Assembly: GCA_918807975.1 (NCBI GenBank)
Contig: OU964928.1
Coordinates: forward strand, 2,418,001 to 2,482,000
Direction of reading: 5' to 3'
Length of the DNA: 64,000 nt
Source: Aplidium turbinatum
Taxonomy: Eukaryota > Chordata > Ascidiacea > Aplousobranchia > Polyclinidae
Part shown: one piece after another, positions 1-12,600 of the stretch
How positions within the stretch are numbered: position 1 is the stretch's first letter
How the letters are laid out: every line of letters starts with the position of its first letter
Notes under the pieces: generated by a model
Told to the model about the DNA's origin: nothing
What the model saw: only the letters and a program-made list of their open reading frames with translations
Databases searched by the model: none
Position numbers and translations under genes: made by a program

Positions 1-479
1 CTAAGTAACTTCGAGTCATAGCAGGGAAAACAAATTATTTCCTTTGTTTCGAGAATTTAAAGAGAATATAGTTTCGAAAGAGAGTTTTCTTTTTTGTATC
101 AAAGACAGGCAAAACACAACAATACCACAGGGTTGAGCATTACAACAATATAGTTTACATATTTACAAGTAGTTTAACAGTCAAACGTTTTCGGCTTAAC
201 TTAAGCCCTCATCAGGAATCTGAAAATATGTATAAATTGTAATAAATTTAAACTTTTTGAAAGTAACTATAACTAACTGACTAAGCATCAAGAAACACGC
301 AACGATTATAAGCAATAGTGTGGAAAACAGACAAACGGAAAACAAACTACATTAGGAAAAGGCAACTGCGTAACTAAAAAAGAATTTGCACCACAGGGTG
401 CGTGATACATCTAATAAATGTTGAGGAGAATGGATGCGCCTCCCGCAAATAATTGTTTGTTTAAATTTGGATTACAGCG
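1..479. other. Non-coding, repeat-like stretch
   Basis: No credible coding exon is visible. Near 190-220 there is a motif of the type AAACGTTTTCGGC followed by a short inverted segment and ATCAGGA. Similar motifs often sit at the ends of Penelope-like or other non-LTR elements, and a related one lies near 12690-12720. This may be the body of the hAT-like element whose terminus lies at 480-648, but the other end is not in view. Confidence 0.3.
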
Positions 480-648
480 TTTATGTTGAGATTTATGAGT
501 AACTGAAAGTAACTAGTAACTGTAACTAGTAACTGTAACTAGTTACATTTTTGAAATCGGTAACTGTAACGGTAACTCAGTTACTATTTTGGCCAAGTAA
601 CTGTAACTGTAACTCAGTTACTTTTGAAAGTAACTTTGCCCACCTCTG
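480..648 (-). mobile_element. hAT-like terminus (one end only)
   Basis: Read on the minus strand, the segment begins at 648 with CAGAGGTGGGCAAAGTTACT and continues into many GTAACT/AGTTAC repeats. A CAGAGGTG start with subterminal short repeats is typical of hAT transposons of the Tol2/Ac kind. The bases next to the end, CCTACTAT at 649-656, are the expected place for an 8-bp TSD. The second copy is not in the window, so the element probably runs off the left edge. It is inserted into the gag-like fossil at 650-1929. Confidence 0.5.
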
Positions 649-649
649 C

Positions 650-1929
650 CTACTATTTTGGTATTCAAAAAAGCAATCCTGCTGTTGAGAACTCGATTTA
701 GCGGGAGAAGACAAGCTATATCCCTTAAGGGGCTGAGTGGGCTCAGTCACATGCACAGCCCGATCACGATCCTCAAACACGTTAAAATCAGGAGACACGA
801 TACGCCTCTCACAACCACCTAAATTACGTGTAGCTGGGCGATCAGCAACTAGCGGCGCAGAAAACTTTGAAGGGGGCAAAGCATTACTGCTAATGGCGGC
901 CCCGTGACCTGTACGCTCTGGGGGAGGAGTTCGGTTGTAATTTGCAGACCTTGGCTCTACAGCCTTCGGAAGACCCTTAGCCGCGGCCCCGAGACCTCCT
1001 GAAACAGCTGGAAAACATGTGGATTGTACAGGTCCACTTACAGATTGAACAGGCGTCTGGAAAAGGTTAGGTAAATTAAACTGCGATTGATGTTCACTTC
1101 TGGAATGCCTAGAAGAGCCCTTCCTAGAGCTACGCCGGGAGCCCAACTCAGAACGATATTCAGCTAAAGCTACCTCCTTACGTTGTTCAGCCCTCAACTG
1201 TGCGTCTTTGAGTGCGAACTCAGCAGCTCTTGCTTCGGCTTTCGCGGCAGCCTCAGCTCGTACGGCCTCAGCTCTCGCGGCGGCCTCAGCAGCTCCCGCT
1301 TCGGCCTCAACTCGTATGGTCTCAGCTCTCGCGGCGGCCTCAGCAGCTCTCGCTTCGGCCTCAGCAGCTCTTGCTTCGGCCTCGGCTTGGATCTGGAGCT
1401 CCTCTCGTCTTAGCTGTAGGTTAATTTGTGCAACTATCCGTGACGAGCTCTCAGACATCCTAGTGCTTACATTTGAGGCGCTATCCTCAGGATGTATGTC
1501 AGCATCTAACCTATCTGAGAAATCACTTTCTTTTTGTTCGAAGTTATTTTTTAACGAGTTAAATTCGGGATCTACCCTATCACGAAGTTCTGCCAAGATT
1601 GCAGAGTTAACAATTTTACTCAAAAGAGCATGGGAATGCCTTAATTCCTCTTCTAAAGTAGATAAGTTAGATCTAAAAATTAACAGTTCCTGCTTATCAC
1701 TCAAAGAACCTAGGGCCACAGAAAGTTTCCCAATTTGAGTCAAAATATCCCGTCTAAGATGCCGGGCCTCTCGAACTGACTTAGCCTCATCGTTAATGGA
1801 TCCCTCCCCAGAATGGCCTGCCCGACCGCAAAGAACATCATCAGGCTTAAACTCAGTCGAGTCGACGGCGGTCGAGTCCCTGTCACCACCGAGTGTAGAC
1901 ATATTAAATGTTAGGGCTAAATTTAACAA
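650..1929 (-). mobile_element. BEL/Pao-like LTR retrotransposon gag fossil
   Basis: The reading frame on the minus strand encodes an N-terminal acidic segment, a helical region and a long Ala/Glu/Arg-rich coiled coil made of repeats such as AEARAAEAEARAAEA. An Arg/Ser-rich stretch and a proline-rich tail follow. This layout is common in the first coding part of BEL/Pao elements, but no capsid zinc knuckle, protease or polymerase follows within the window. The 3' side is cut by the hAT-like terminus at 480-648, so only a fragment is present and the element is broken. The frame is otherwise long and open, suggesting a fairly young copy. A coiled-coil host gene cannot be excluded. Confidence 0.4.
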
Positions 1930-2954
1930 TTAAAAAATTAAGTTACACAAACACACAAAATTACAGTAGTTATAAAAAACTTAACTGCAAAGACCGTAAA
2001 AAATACAAAAAAGAATTTAAATGCACGATACCGTAGCTGTACGAGTATGTGAAGTCCAAACGTCCACAAAACTTGCTTGGATTCTTCCACTTGAATCTTC
2101 AAGCACAGATGGATTGCCTTTAATCTTCTTTCTTGCCAATGAATGTCAAAGTTATTTTTCTTCTGTACCAAACTGAGAAGAAATGTCTTTACTTTTTAGC
2201 TTAAAGTTCTTCAGTTGCCTACCGAGAAGAAATGTCTTTAATTTTCTTTGCTTCTTTAGACTACCAACCAATAAGATCTTCTTTTATTATTTCTTTGCTT
2301 CTAAGTGCTTCTTAGCCTACCAACTAACAAACTTCGTCTTTTATTTTTTTGCTTCTAAGTGCTTCTGCGCCAAACACTAGACAGAGAATCGTCTTTTATT
2401 TTTTATGGTCACAGCGGTAAACCATAATCTCTTCTTTGGAAAATTTTAACATAAAGTTCCCTAATCCGTTCGTCTGTATATAATGACCGAAGAAACACAC
2501 ACTTGAACTTCTTTTCAAACAGTGTATTCCTGTAAAATTAGCCCGAGGCTACCGAAAACGAGGGGGTGCAACGCCTACACCACTTAAACTGTCACTACAC
2601 AACAGATTACTTGGATAAAAGACGGAACTTTTGTCCAGCTAGCAAGCACTAAGCCAACAGTTAAATGTGCGGCCAACTTTCAAACAATCATTTTACGAAT
2701 GACCAGAATAGATATCAATATCTCAAATTCACGTAGAAAGTGACTGTGACGCAATAAATGAAAGACAATTATGAAGTCATTCCAACAGGTGTTTAAAGCT
2801 GATGTAATATTTCCTGTTTAAACAGGCCCAAACAAGTCCAAACAAGTTTGACACAAGTCTATGAACGATGGTGCAATTTTGGCACATTTTCTAGCAACTT
2901 CCATGACGTAATATTCAGTAGACTTGAACGGTTTTATATGACGTTTGATTTGTA
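1930..2954. other. Leader or LTR-like region with short degenerate repeats
   Basis: No exon is recognised. From 2180 to 2400 a unit of roughly 55-60 bp, containing TTTGCTTCTAAGTGCTTCT and CTACCAAC, recurs about three times with drift. If the gag-like frame at 650-1929 is part of an LTR element, this would be its 5' leader or LTR on the minus strand. I could not define LTR ends. Confidence 0.3.
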
Positions 2955-3496
2955 CAGAGATTGGCCGTAACAACGTATACGCCGCAAATTCTACGCTGCA
3001 TACTTGCGGCGTAGACTTTTTGTTTGCGCAAACGCTTGCGGCCACATTTTTTTTGGATAATTGTCGCTTGAGGCTACGCCGTAAAGTTTTTGCGGTATTT
3101 TAGCGCATAGCGTCAACGCATACTTTTTAATGTCTTAGTTGTTGTTGGCATTTTTTTTATCAAACTTTCCAAATTTTGAATAAGTTGAAAGAATGTTTTC
3201 AATGGGCAAAGACATATTGAAACCAAAACGCAGCAAAATGTCAGATGAACACTGTCAGATGCTTGTGTTTCTTTGTGGAAATTCAAAATAAAACTTGTTT
3301 GTTTCGAGTGGTTTATAGGCTACCTTGTGAATGTTTGGCACCTAGCAAACAAAATGAGTTTACGCTAGTACATTCGGTGACGCTGACGCCGCCAACTTTT
3401 TTTACAAGTTACGTTGACGCATACGGCGTATGATTTTTCAAACTTTTGCGTTTGCGCTGACGGCATCAATATTTTTCGTATGCGCGTACATCACTG
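2955..3496 (+). mobile_element. Non-autonomous hAT element with transposase C-terminal fossil
   Basis: A 542-bp element related to the copy at 36398-36900. It ends in a decayed CAGAGAT... left terminus and ...GTACATCACTG on the right, with CG-rich subterminal repeats (GCCGCA, GACGCATACGGCG). Around 3185-3285 the plus strand encodes remnants of the hAT dimerisation domain, including MFSMGKDILKPKRSKMS followed by DEHCQMLVFL. It lies in the intron just upstream of the first visible corin-like exon, ending 31 bp before it. The flanks share only GAT, so its TSD has decayed. Confidence 0.7.
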
Positions 3497-3527
3497 GATA
3501 GCCTATATAACTTGTTATATTTTTTAG

Positions 3528-3656
3528 GTTGCGAAACCAAGGGACTACTTACTTGTGACGAAAACAGATGTATCCCACCGCTGTACATTTGCGATGGTGA
3601 GAGAGATTGCTCCGACGGAAGTGACGAAAGCCAGTGCTTTGAAGAAAACAACCTCA
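3528..3656 (+). CDS. Corin-like exon: LDLa module
   Basis: A phase 1-1 exon of 129 bases after a TTTTTTAG acceptor. It encodes [20 protein letters not shown], then [16 protein letters not shown]. All six cysteines of an LDL-receptor class A module are present, with the calcium-binding acidic cluster DGSDE. The donor is CA|GTTAGT. It is the first exon of this gene that I can see; earlier exons are probably outside the window. Confidence 0.85.
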
Positions 3657-6600
3657 GTTAGTTTTGCACAATTAAGATTTCAGCAAGAGTGTCTTTAACA
3701 CGATTTAGTTGAGTTGAGAAGGAGCAATCTTCCTGGCGTCAGGCGTCAGCACTACCTGACTACTCAGTACTCACTATAGAACAGCGAGCATTGTGTTTCG
3801 ATCGGGGACGGTTTCGATGACCATACCGGTGTAGCCTCCACACTAGCCATCACTAACACGATTGTTGTGTGCTAGGTGGTCTTCCTTTCAGTCATAACAA
3901 GTGTTGTAATGACAGCAATTCAGTCATTTCGCCTTTGTGCGGTGTTTTTGTATATGTTCATAGCTGCTCGTTTGTTTTAGTTCTTCCAGCACTTCGTCTT
4001 GGCACTCACTTCATTTATGTCTCCCAACAGGTCCGATGCGTGAGTTGTACCACCACTCCACCAGTCCGTTGTTTTCTGCGTCTTTCGTTTATGTCTGCGT
4101 AACTTCTCATCTCTTGTTTCACTTCGTCTAATTCTAACACCTTAGTTTTCTTCATGCGTCTTCTTAATCATAATCGATTAGTTTTTAGTTGTCGTTTTTT
4201 TCCCGTTTTTTTTTTTTACATATTGTAGATGGGAGCTAACTAATCGAGTCTTCTACAAATCAGAGTTGTTGTGAACTGAGCAAGTGACAACTGAGCAGGT
4301 GATAACTGAGCTAGCAACATCTCAGCAAGTATCTAAAGTTGGTAAATGATGAAACTGAGCAAGTAACAACTGAGAAAGTCAAAACTTGGAATGTCACAAG
4401 TCAGAAACATGAGTTTGACAAGCGATGACTAACCTAGTCAGACTTGAGCACTTAAATCTCATTTGCTGACTTGGCAGTAGCTGAAATGTAGCCTACTTGC
4501 TGAGTTGAAGATTTACTGGGTCGTCCCATGCCGAGTGGTTCGACGACCGACTAATCAGACTTGGTGACCTTTTTGATTGATTGAATCTTTATCCTCGGAC
4601 TGGAAAAGCTTCTTTATGAGCTCAATCCTGGCAGTTTCGCATACTTGTAGAATGTAGAGGCTTTAAACTATTGACGCCCCAGTCACCGAGATTGACAGAG
4701 CGAAGTTTCCGATTGTTAAAAGCGTAGTTGCCTTTTGTGATCGTTTCGCTGTCTCCTTTTCATTCAGTAAAAATTATATTGGTTGTTACTCCTCCATTCC
4801 TTCAACACAAGTAATTTCGTTGTATTTATTGAATGGAAAAATAAACTTGATTGATTGATTAAATGTTCTTTTTCTCAAAAGGTGGCTAGCCCACAGATTT
4901 AATCAGATCTTGATTTCCCCTCCCTCTACTCAATAGGTTTTTTTGGGCTGGTGTCTGTATTGTTTCACTACCTCTGGTGGACTTCTAAACAAAGTTCATA
5001 GAATCTGAAAATTGAAGTTCTATTCACCAACAGCAATTTAGCTTTTATGATGAGTCATGTTTTATTATCTTCTTTATTTTCTGATGATTAATGCGCAACG
5101 CTAACTGATGTAAATAACTGTTCCAGTAACTTCGAGTATTTTAAAATGCAACTTCTCGAAATTGAAAGATCTTTGTAATCGTAATTATACCAAACCATCT
5201 GCTAGGATGCAAGCCCTGGATGATGGCCTGTGATCACTCATGCATATCGATTACGCAGCAATGTGATGGGATTCTTGATTGTTCCATCGGGGAAGACGAA
5301 AAGGACTGTGGTGAGTTCCAAAGCGAAATTTTAGAAATAAACTTGGCTTTGAAATGACTTTGATTGTAACCAGCTCAGCAGATGAGTAGTTATCACCTGC
5401 GGCTCTAGTAGCCTATTGGTTGATTTGAGATCGATTCCAGGTCGGTCATACTAAAAACTTTAACGGAACCGATCATATTCCTTATTGCATAACGCAGCGA
5501 AGATAATAAAGTAGTGACAACGTAAATCTGATACAAATTGACCTTAGCAGTTGTAGAGCAACAATAAACAAACTATAACATCATTATTATTACTCTGATT
5601 GTAAACCTCAGGATTGGAATTTGACCGCAAGATAGTTACTCGCAAACTGTATAGTCTTTATTAGCTGCTGTCAGATTTTTGTCGTGTTGCGTCTGCAATT
5701 ACATTGTAGAGGTTGCAATCACAATAAGCGCAAAATAAACTTTTTGTAAATATTCTTCAGGAAAATGTGAAGCAATAGAACTGCAAACGTGTAGCCAATT
5801 GACTTATAACGTCACAATGCTGCCAAACTTTCTTGGTCACAAAACCCAGTCTCAAGTGTCTATGAGTCCAGAGTACCTTCTCTTCACAAACGTTGCGCAC
5901 TCCAGGTAATGCTGATATGACTTTGCAGACAGTTTCAGCACAGAGGTATAACGTCGCAGCCGGGTACATTATTGCCATGAATCTTTTCCTTATTGCTCAT
6001 TACTAAGAAGGAATGCGATTTCGTGCTTTATTGTAAGGCTTGAAATTGAACCAAATGCAACTACACAACAGATCAAAATACTATATTGTAAAATAACACG
6101 TTTTGGTGGTTTAAAAACATGTATTTTATCGATTTTCCAGCCAATTCTACATACTAGCACCCAGCACATAATATAGTGGCACTGGTCTTAATTCATTTGC
6201 TTTCAATTAAAAAGTGATATATCATTTTTTTTCAAGATGTCATCCTTTACTTGAAGAACTCGGCTGCTCTATTCTGGCCCCACCAGTTCCGCTTGTGGGC
6301 ACTGATTGTCTCATAACGAGAAAGAATGACAGGAGACGCAGGTATAGCATCTTTTGATTGCTTTTTCTTAAAGTTGAACTTTCAAAAAAATACCAAATTT
6401 AGGATGGTTTCAAAAAGTTATAATAAAAATATCATTTGAAAATGCAATTTTTTTCCATTGCTGTAAAACGATTTTTGCTCGCTCCAGAAGCTCACTTGTA
6501 TGAGCACCCGGTTTAAGAACAGCTTGGACCAATCATTGATGGTTCAACGACTGATCCACTTGAACAACTCACGTCAAAAGCAGTTCTCTATTCAGCGGCA

Positions 6601-9600
6601 CTTAGAGCATTAGTTTTAAATCTTTTCAACCCCCAGATCTATACTTCAAACGATATAAACTTTTGGGCCCCTAGTTTAGGCAATCTAAGTATCAAAACTG
6701 TCTTTGAGTACCCCAAAAGGAGGTGCAAAACTGTCTTTGGGTACCCCCAAAGGAGGTGCGCAAAAGAAAGCAAACACTATCCGTCTAGTGACTCCCAGAT
6801 AGTCACTGGACACCCCGTTAAAAGCTGCTGGCTTAAACTATAGAATAAAGGACACGAAGAAAATAAAGGTCATAGATTAAAGAACTTAAAAGATATCCAA
6901 GAAGGTAGGACAATAAAGGACAAAAAGATACTTCGCTCTGTCAAGCTCGGTGTCCGGCCGCGTCGATCGTTCAAAACATCTACAAGTAGGCTAGGCTATG
7001 CGAAGTGCGAACACAATAATACATTCTAAAATATGAAACTTTCGAGATGGAAGTTTTTGTTCACTTTTTTTCTTTTCGTTTTCTTTTTTTAATTTTGACT
7101 TATCACTTTTTTTGCTTTATTTTTTTTGTTTGGACTAAAATTTTACTCAGTTGAAAAAAAATCGATACGCAGGGTCCTTCCTTGCCGAGAGTTCTGCCTG
7201 GAAGTGATGAACTCTTGCCAATCCGTCTTCGCGGCGACTTCTTTATCGTGGCCAGCTTTTCTCAACTGCGACGCTTTCCCTGAGAATGCAAACGGCTCGA
7301 TAGAAGCATGTCTCGACTCGGACACATTGAATAAAGGTAAAAAAAAAAAAAACAACGAATCATTCTAGCTTTGTTTCCATTGGAACTGCGAGTCTGATTC
7401 GGAAGCGGTTTAAACTGATTAGAGTAAAAAAATTTTCAAACACTTTGAAGTGAAAAGTTTTTTCCGACTGCTCAGCCCTGGTTTCTACTAGCTTGTGACA
7501 ATTTTTTTGATGGTTCTATTCATGCTTTGAGTTTTGTAGACACAGCTAGAAATACTGTTTTGCAACTTATTAACCGCGGTCCATTAAAAATGGTATCCGA
7601 CGTTTTTTTCGTAAACAGTTGTTCGTAAAGCAATTGTCCGTAAACAATTATTCGTAAAACAATTGTTCGTAAAATTAATTCTTCGTAAAACAATTCTTCA
7701 TAAAGCATTTCTTCGTGCATGCAATTGAGAATTGATGTATACCAAGAAATGCTTTACGAAGAATTGTTTTAGGGATTTAATTTTACGAACAACTGCTTAC
7801 GAACAATTGTTTTACGAACAACTGTTTACGAACAATTGTTTTACGAACAATTGTTTACGAACAATTTACCTATAACCATTAAAAATTTATACCACAAGGT
7901 AAATCACAGTAAAAAGGCTTCATTGGCCACTTCCTAGACAGCCTTTGTAGGCCCCATTGTCTACATATAAACACTAAACAGCCATTTAATTGATGATGAT
8001 CGCCGTTGATGCAAATAATCAGCCAGATATGGCACGGGTTTAATCTTGATCTGAACCAAATTGCGTGATTGTCTCTGGATTCCTTCCCATACAGAAAAAT
8101 CTCTCGTTTATACATTGATTCAACTTCTGCAGACGTTGAATCAATGTAAAAATGACATAGTTTGCTGTTTTAGTTTCTGCATGTTTTGCAATGCAAAGGT
8201 TGAGCATGATCAAATGTAATCAAAACCTGCGCGACAGAAGCTACGAAAAAACGTTTAATTTTAAAGGAATCAAATTGTTGTTTCAGGAATGTGTTCATCA
8301 GATGAATTTCGTTGTGTCAACAAAGATACTGACGACACGCAATGCGTAACAATGACGTCACGTTGCGACGGCAAAGCGCAATGCAGCGATGGGTCGGACG
8401 AGGCCAATTGCGATTGTGACAACATGAACAGGTTTGTAGATCTTCATTCTTCATGATAGCCCGTTTGAATGTTTTTTGGGGATTTTGTCAAGTAGAGTAT
8501 TATTAGGACACATTGAGAACAACTTTTCCTCAAAGTATTGCAATGTAAAAACGGTAAGAAAAAAGTGTAAATCTTCTACAAAACAGTTTTGTTTGGTTAA
8601 AATTAGTCTATATTTTCAAAAAACAATGATACATTGACAAGACACTGATTCCAATCCAAAACAAAAAAAGGAGCAAATGCGTCAAGAAGGGTTAAATTAG
8701 ATTTAACAAAACCCAACCTGGCAAGGCTAGTTCTTATGCAACGTCCACAAACGGATCGAACACGAAAGCAACACTCAAAACAGCAACACGCAAAACAACA
8801 ACACGCAAAAAAAAGAAGCGATTGTGTCAGTTGGGAACACCAACGCAATTTATAAATATGTCTGTCTTGCAGGTTTCAATGCGTGCTTGGTGGTAAATGC
8901 ATCGCCAAAGAATGGGTCTGCGATTCTCACAATGACTGCGCTGATGGCTCAGACGAACACAAATGTAGTAAGATGCCTCATTGTATGCAATAATGCAAGT
9001 TATGTGTTCTTACTACTATATTACGATAAGTCATTACGTCTTACTTACGTCACTATCAACGCTTTGTGCAATGGCAGAGACGTTCAGCGTAATCGCATAG
9101 CGGTGTGGGCAAGAACATGATTGCCCTAAATCCTTTCCTCTACGCAACATGTTATATAAGAATGAGATTGTTTCTCTAACGGGCTTGGAACCCACGTACA
9201 CCAATTTAAAGGAAGTGGTGGACACTGTGGTTGGGTGCACAGGCAGTGGATCGTTCAAAATTTAGTAAATCGGCCAAATACGCAGATTATTTCTCAAAGT
9301 TCTTTTCGTATATGCATCAAACGTAATCCGAAGATTAAAACTGCAGATTAATTATTCATCAATCAATGTCGCGCAAATTGATTCTCTACCAAATAATTAG
9401 ACAAACAATTAGCTTAATCGGCCGCTTACAGCATCTGCTGTTGGTGCACTCAACCTTATATGCATCAGACTCGTCTAGAACACGCTAACATACACAATGC
9501 ATATGATTGTTTAATAACAAAGTTGTCTTATTTCGATATAATAGACAATTGTTCCTCGCTACAACGATCCTGCTCTGACTACTCATGCGTATCAAACGGA

Positions 9601-12600
9601 CAGTGGTGCGACGGACATGACGATTGTCCTGACGGAAGTGACGAAATGGATTGCCGTAAGTAGGCCGAAACAACCTTAGAATACTTCATGTTTCTACAAT
9701 GATCTCGCTGTACCTCTAGACCCAGAAAATATAAGAACTTTAAATCCTAGAAGGCGAATCCTAGAAGAAGAAACGGAAGCATATCAGGCTAAACCTTTAA
9801 ATTACATTTCAGTGATGTTGGTTCCAAGAGGACGGATATACAACACAGCTATTGACTTTTCGTTGCTAAGAGAAGCCAATCACAACATAGGAGTGCTGAT
9901 TGGGTACGACTCTGTGGCGTCACAATGGCTTCCTTTATGCGCCGATGCATGGGACTCCGTGTTCAGTCACTTAGCATGCAATCAGATGGGCTTCAGTGAC
10001 GCCATGTCATTCACCAGCCTACCTTTCTATTCGTTACGTCATCACTCGTTACGTCATCAGCCGATACGAACAATAAAGAACCACAGAATTCGCAGAATAC
10101 AAGAAAGTTTTGCACGCAGGTTAGAATGGTGATTTTGCTATAATAATTTATTTTGAAAAAGTTTCCGAAATAAAACGTCTCAGGTCTCCCCCCTGGAGTC
10201 GACTGTAGGTCTACAGTTCATGAAATCACGTACCACTTGTATTTTTTCGTATCAAAACACGCCAAAGAAAGAGTTATTTTGCTTAAAAGTGTTACGTCTT
10301 CGCTTTGTGACGTAGCCTACACGTGAAACAACTGAACTTATTATTTTTTAATCTACATTGTCCATCTACGCAACAACCTATATCTTCCTGAAACCAATAA
10401 CTTTTGTTTGTGTCAATTTGATGAACTGTCAATGATTAGATTGTAATAATTAAATTGTATCCAATTTATTTTTAACGCTTTGTTTATGTTTAGAGAGGGG
10501 AGATGCAAGTCGAACTTGTTCATCCACCTGACTTGCAGGGCAAGGACTTGTGGCAGACGAAGAGATGTTACTGACGATGGAGATATAATCCCAAGAATTA
10601 TGGGAGGAAGAACTTCGCGTGAGGACAAGTGGCCATGGCTAGCATCTCTTCAGCTTCCTGGAATGAACCACGTTTGTGGAGCAACTCTTGTGCGCTCCCA
10701 GTGGATTGTATCTGCTGCTCATTGCTTCCAAGAGTAAGTGGCCCATTCAGTGAGCTTGATGGAAGATTTAGTGCTCAATGAAACGATAACAACTAGCTTG
10801 ATGTAGTTTGACTTTCGAATAAGCGCCGGCTTGACACCGCTGTAGAGCATAGGCCTTTGGCTGTCTTAGGCAAGATCAGGGCTGTGTGAGTACCATCTCG
10901 CCCCCCCCCCCTCCGAAATCCACTAGTGGGTCCTATGTTTAGTGATTGCTCTTAAAAATAGGACAAGAAAGCTTTTAAGTTGGCAAACTCTTTCAATGTG
11001 GGGAAAAATTTACACTTATTATTTTAGCAAACTGTAAACAACTTTTAACAACAAGACTTTATAGAAGAAATAGTTGGCCAGGGAGTGTGGGAGGCGGTAG
11101 AAAAGGCCCTAGAAAAGATTCTTAATGGTAGGCTTAAAGCTGTACACAAAGGTTAGCCTATAGCTTTCTTGCCTTTCAGTTCACTTAAACTATAGCCTAC
11201 CTAGCGTAAGCCTAGATTAACTTGCATTTACACTAGCTAGTAATTACGACATTAATCAACCAGCAAACAAAACAGGAAAAACATTTGATGGGTTAGGACT
11301 AAGGTCTACATTCCAGGGTCTTTTGGGTCAACAAAAAACCTGGCAAACCCCGGAACCCGTTTATTCAGCAATCGTGCTTCTCCATTTCCGAGTGATTTAC
11401 ATTAAAAATGACGTTTTATTTTGAATGCTGGAATAACTATTTAACTTTAACATAACAGACGCAAGGATGTGAAAATGTGGCGGGTCAAAATCGTTGGATT
11501 AGATGCCATGGAGCAGGAGTCAGCATTCAATCTTTCCAAGATTATCATCCATCCAAGGTAGGCTAATATCGACACCACATCGTATTCACCACAATCTCAA
11601 CAATTTTAATATAATTTATTCGATTGTGTCCGTAGGTGATGGCCTACCGCTTCGCTGTCACTGTCTGCTTTTAAAAGCGTTGAATACAACGCATATCAGC
11701 GGTAGAAACAGCATTATGAAAAAACACACATTATGATATATTTTGCCCGGAACTGCTTTGATCGGGGAACCAATCTCACAAAAAAAACATGATTACCCTG
11801 CAGGAGGAATTATCTTCAGCAAGTTTCCCAGAAATTGGTGTGGCCTGGCCTACGTTATGATAATAGTTGAAATTTGCGCAGTCTTCCACTCGCTTTTCCC
11901 AATGCTCATCTACTCGGTACATGGAGCACTTCATCGTAGACATCATGAAGTAAAGATGCAGTATAGGCTACAGTGGAGTTATTAAGAGTACCGTAGAGGT
12001 ATAGTTACCTGGCCTTAAAGAAGAAACCAACTGGCATTACAACCCTCCACGAAGCTCGCATCAAGGTGGCTTCTATGAGCGATTTTTTCCGCATGGCTCG
12101 GAAATTAATGAGGTCTTTAGTGGGAGAGACCACTTTGGACGAATTTCATTTACTAACATTAATTACAGAGATCGAACGAATCCTTAAGAACAGTAATCAA
12201 AATAAATTAATAATAGCTCCTTTGTATCACCCACCGCCGTGCTAACTTTTACAAGTTGCGTTGATGTGCTGAGTTTGCTTTACAATATATCACATTTCAA
12301 GCAACATGACGTCATTATAGGTACGATTCGCAAGCGGTCGACTTTGACGTGGCGCTGATTAAGTTGGACCGACCAATCCGCTCTTCTAAAGCTGAACCGC
12401 TTTGTCTTCCCAAAAGCTCTTTTAATGCTGGATCATTTTGCGTAATAGCTGGTACGTGTGATAGGCTAGTTATCCTGCACAAGTTTGCAACTGTGCAGGA
12501 AGGTTAATTGCATATAATCTTTTAAATAACTTAATAGATATCACATTTAAAACAGAGAGAGACTGTTCACCAGGCATTTGATAATTAAAGTAACTTGCGT

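Noticed and set aside
1183-1738. Three plus-strand frames (76, 176 and 70 codons)
   Set aside because: They are antisense shadows of the Ala/Glu-rich repeat of the minus-strand gag-like frame; low-complexity Ser/Ala or Arg/Gln text with no motif.
5757-5978. 73-codon minus-strand frame
   Set aside because: Antisense to the first Frizzled exon, which has proper splice sites and a known motif.
11743-11985. 80-codon frame with hydrophobic segment
   Set aside because: No conserved motif or splice context; it lies in a corin-like intron next to a retroelement remnant.
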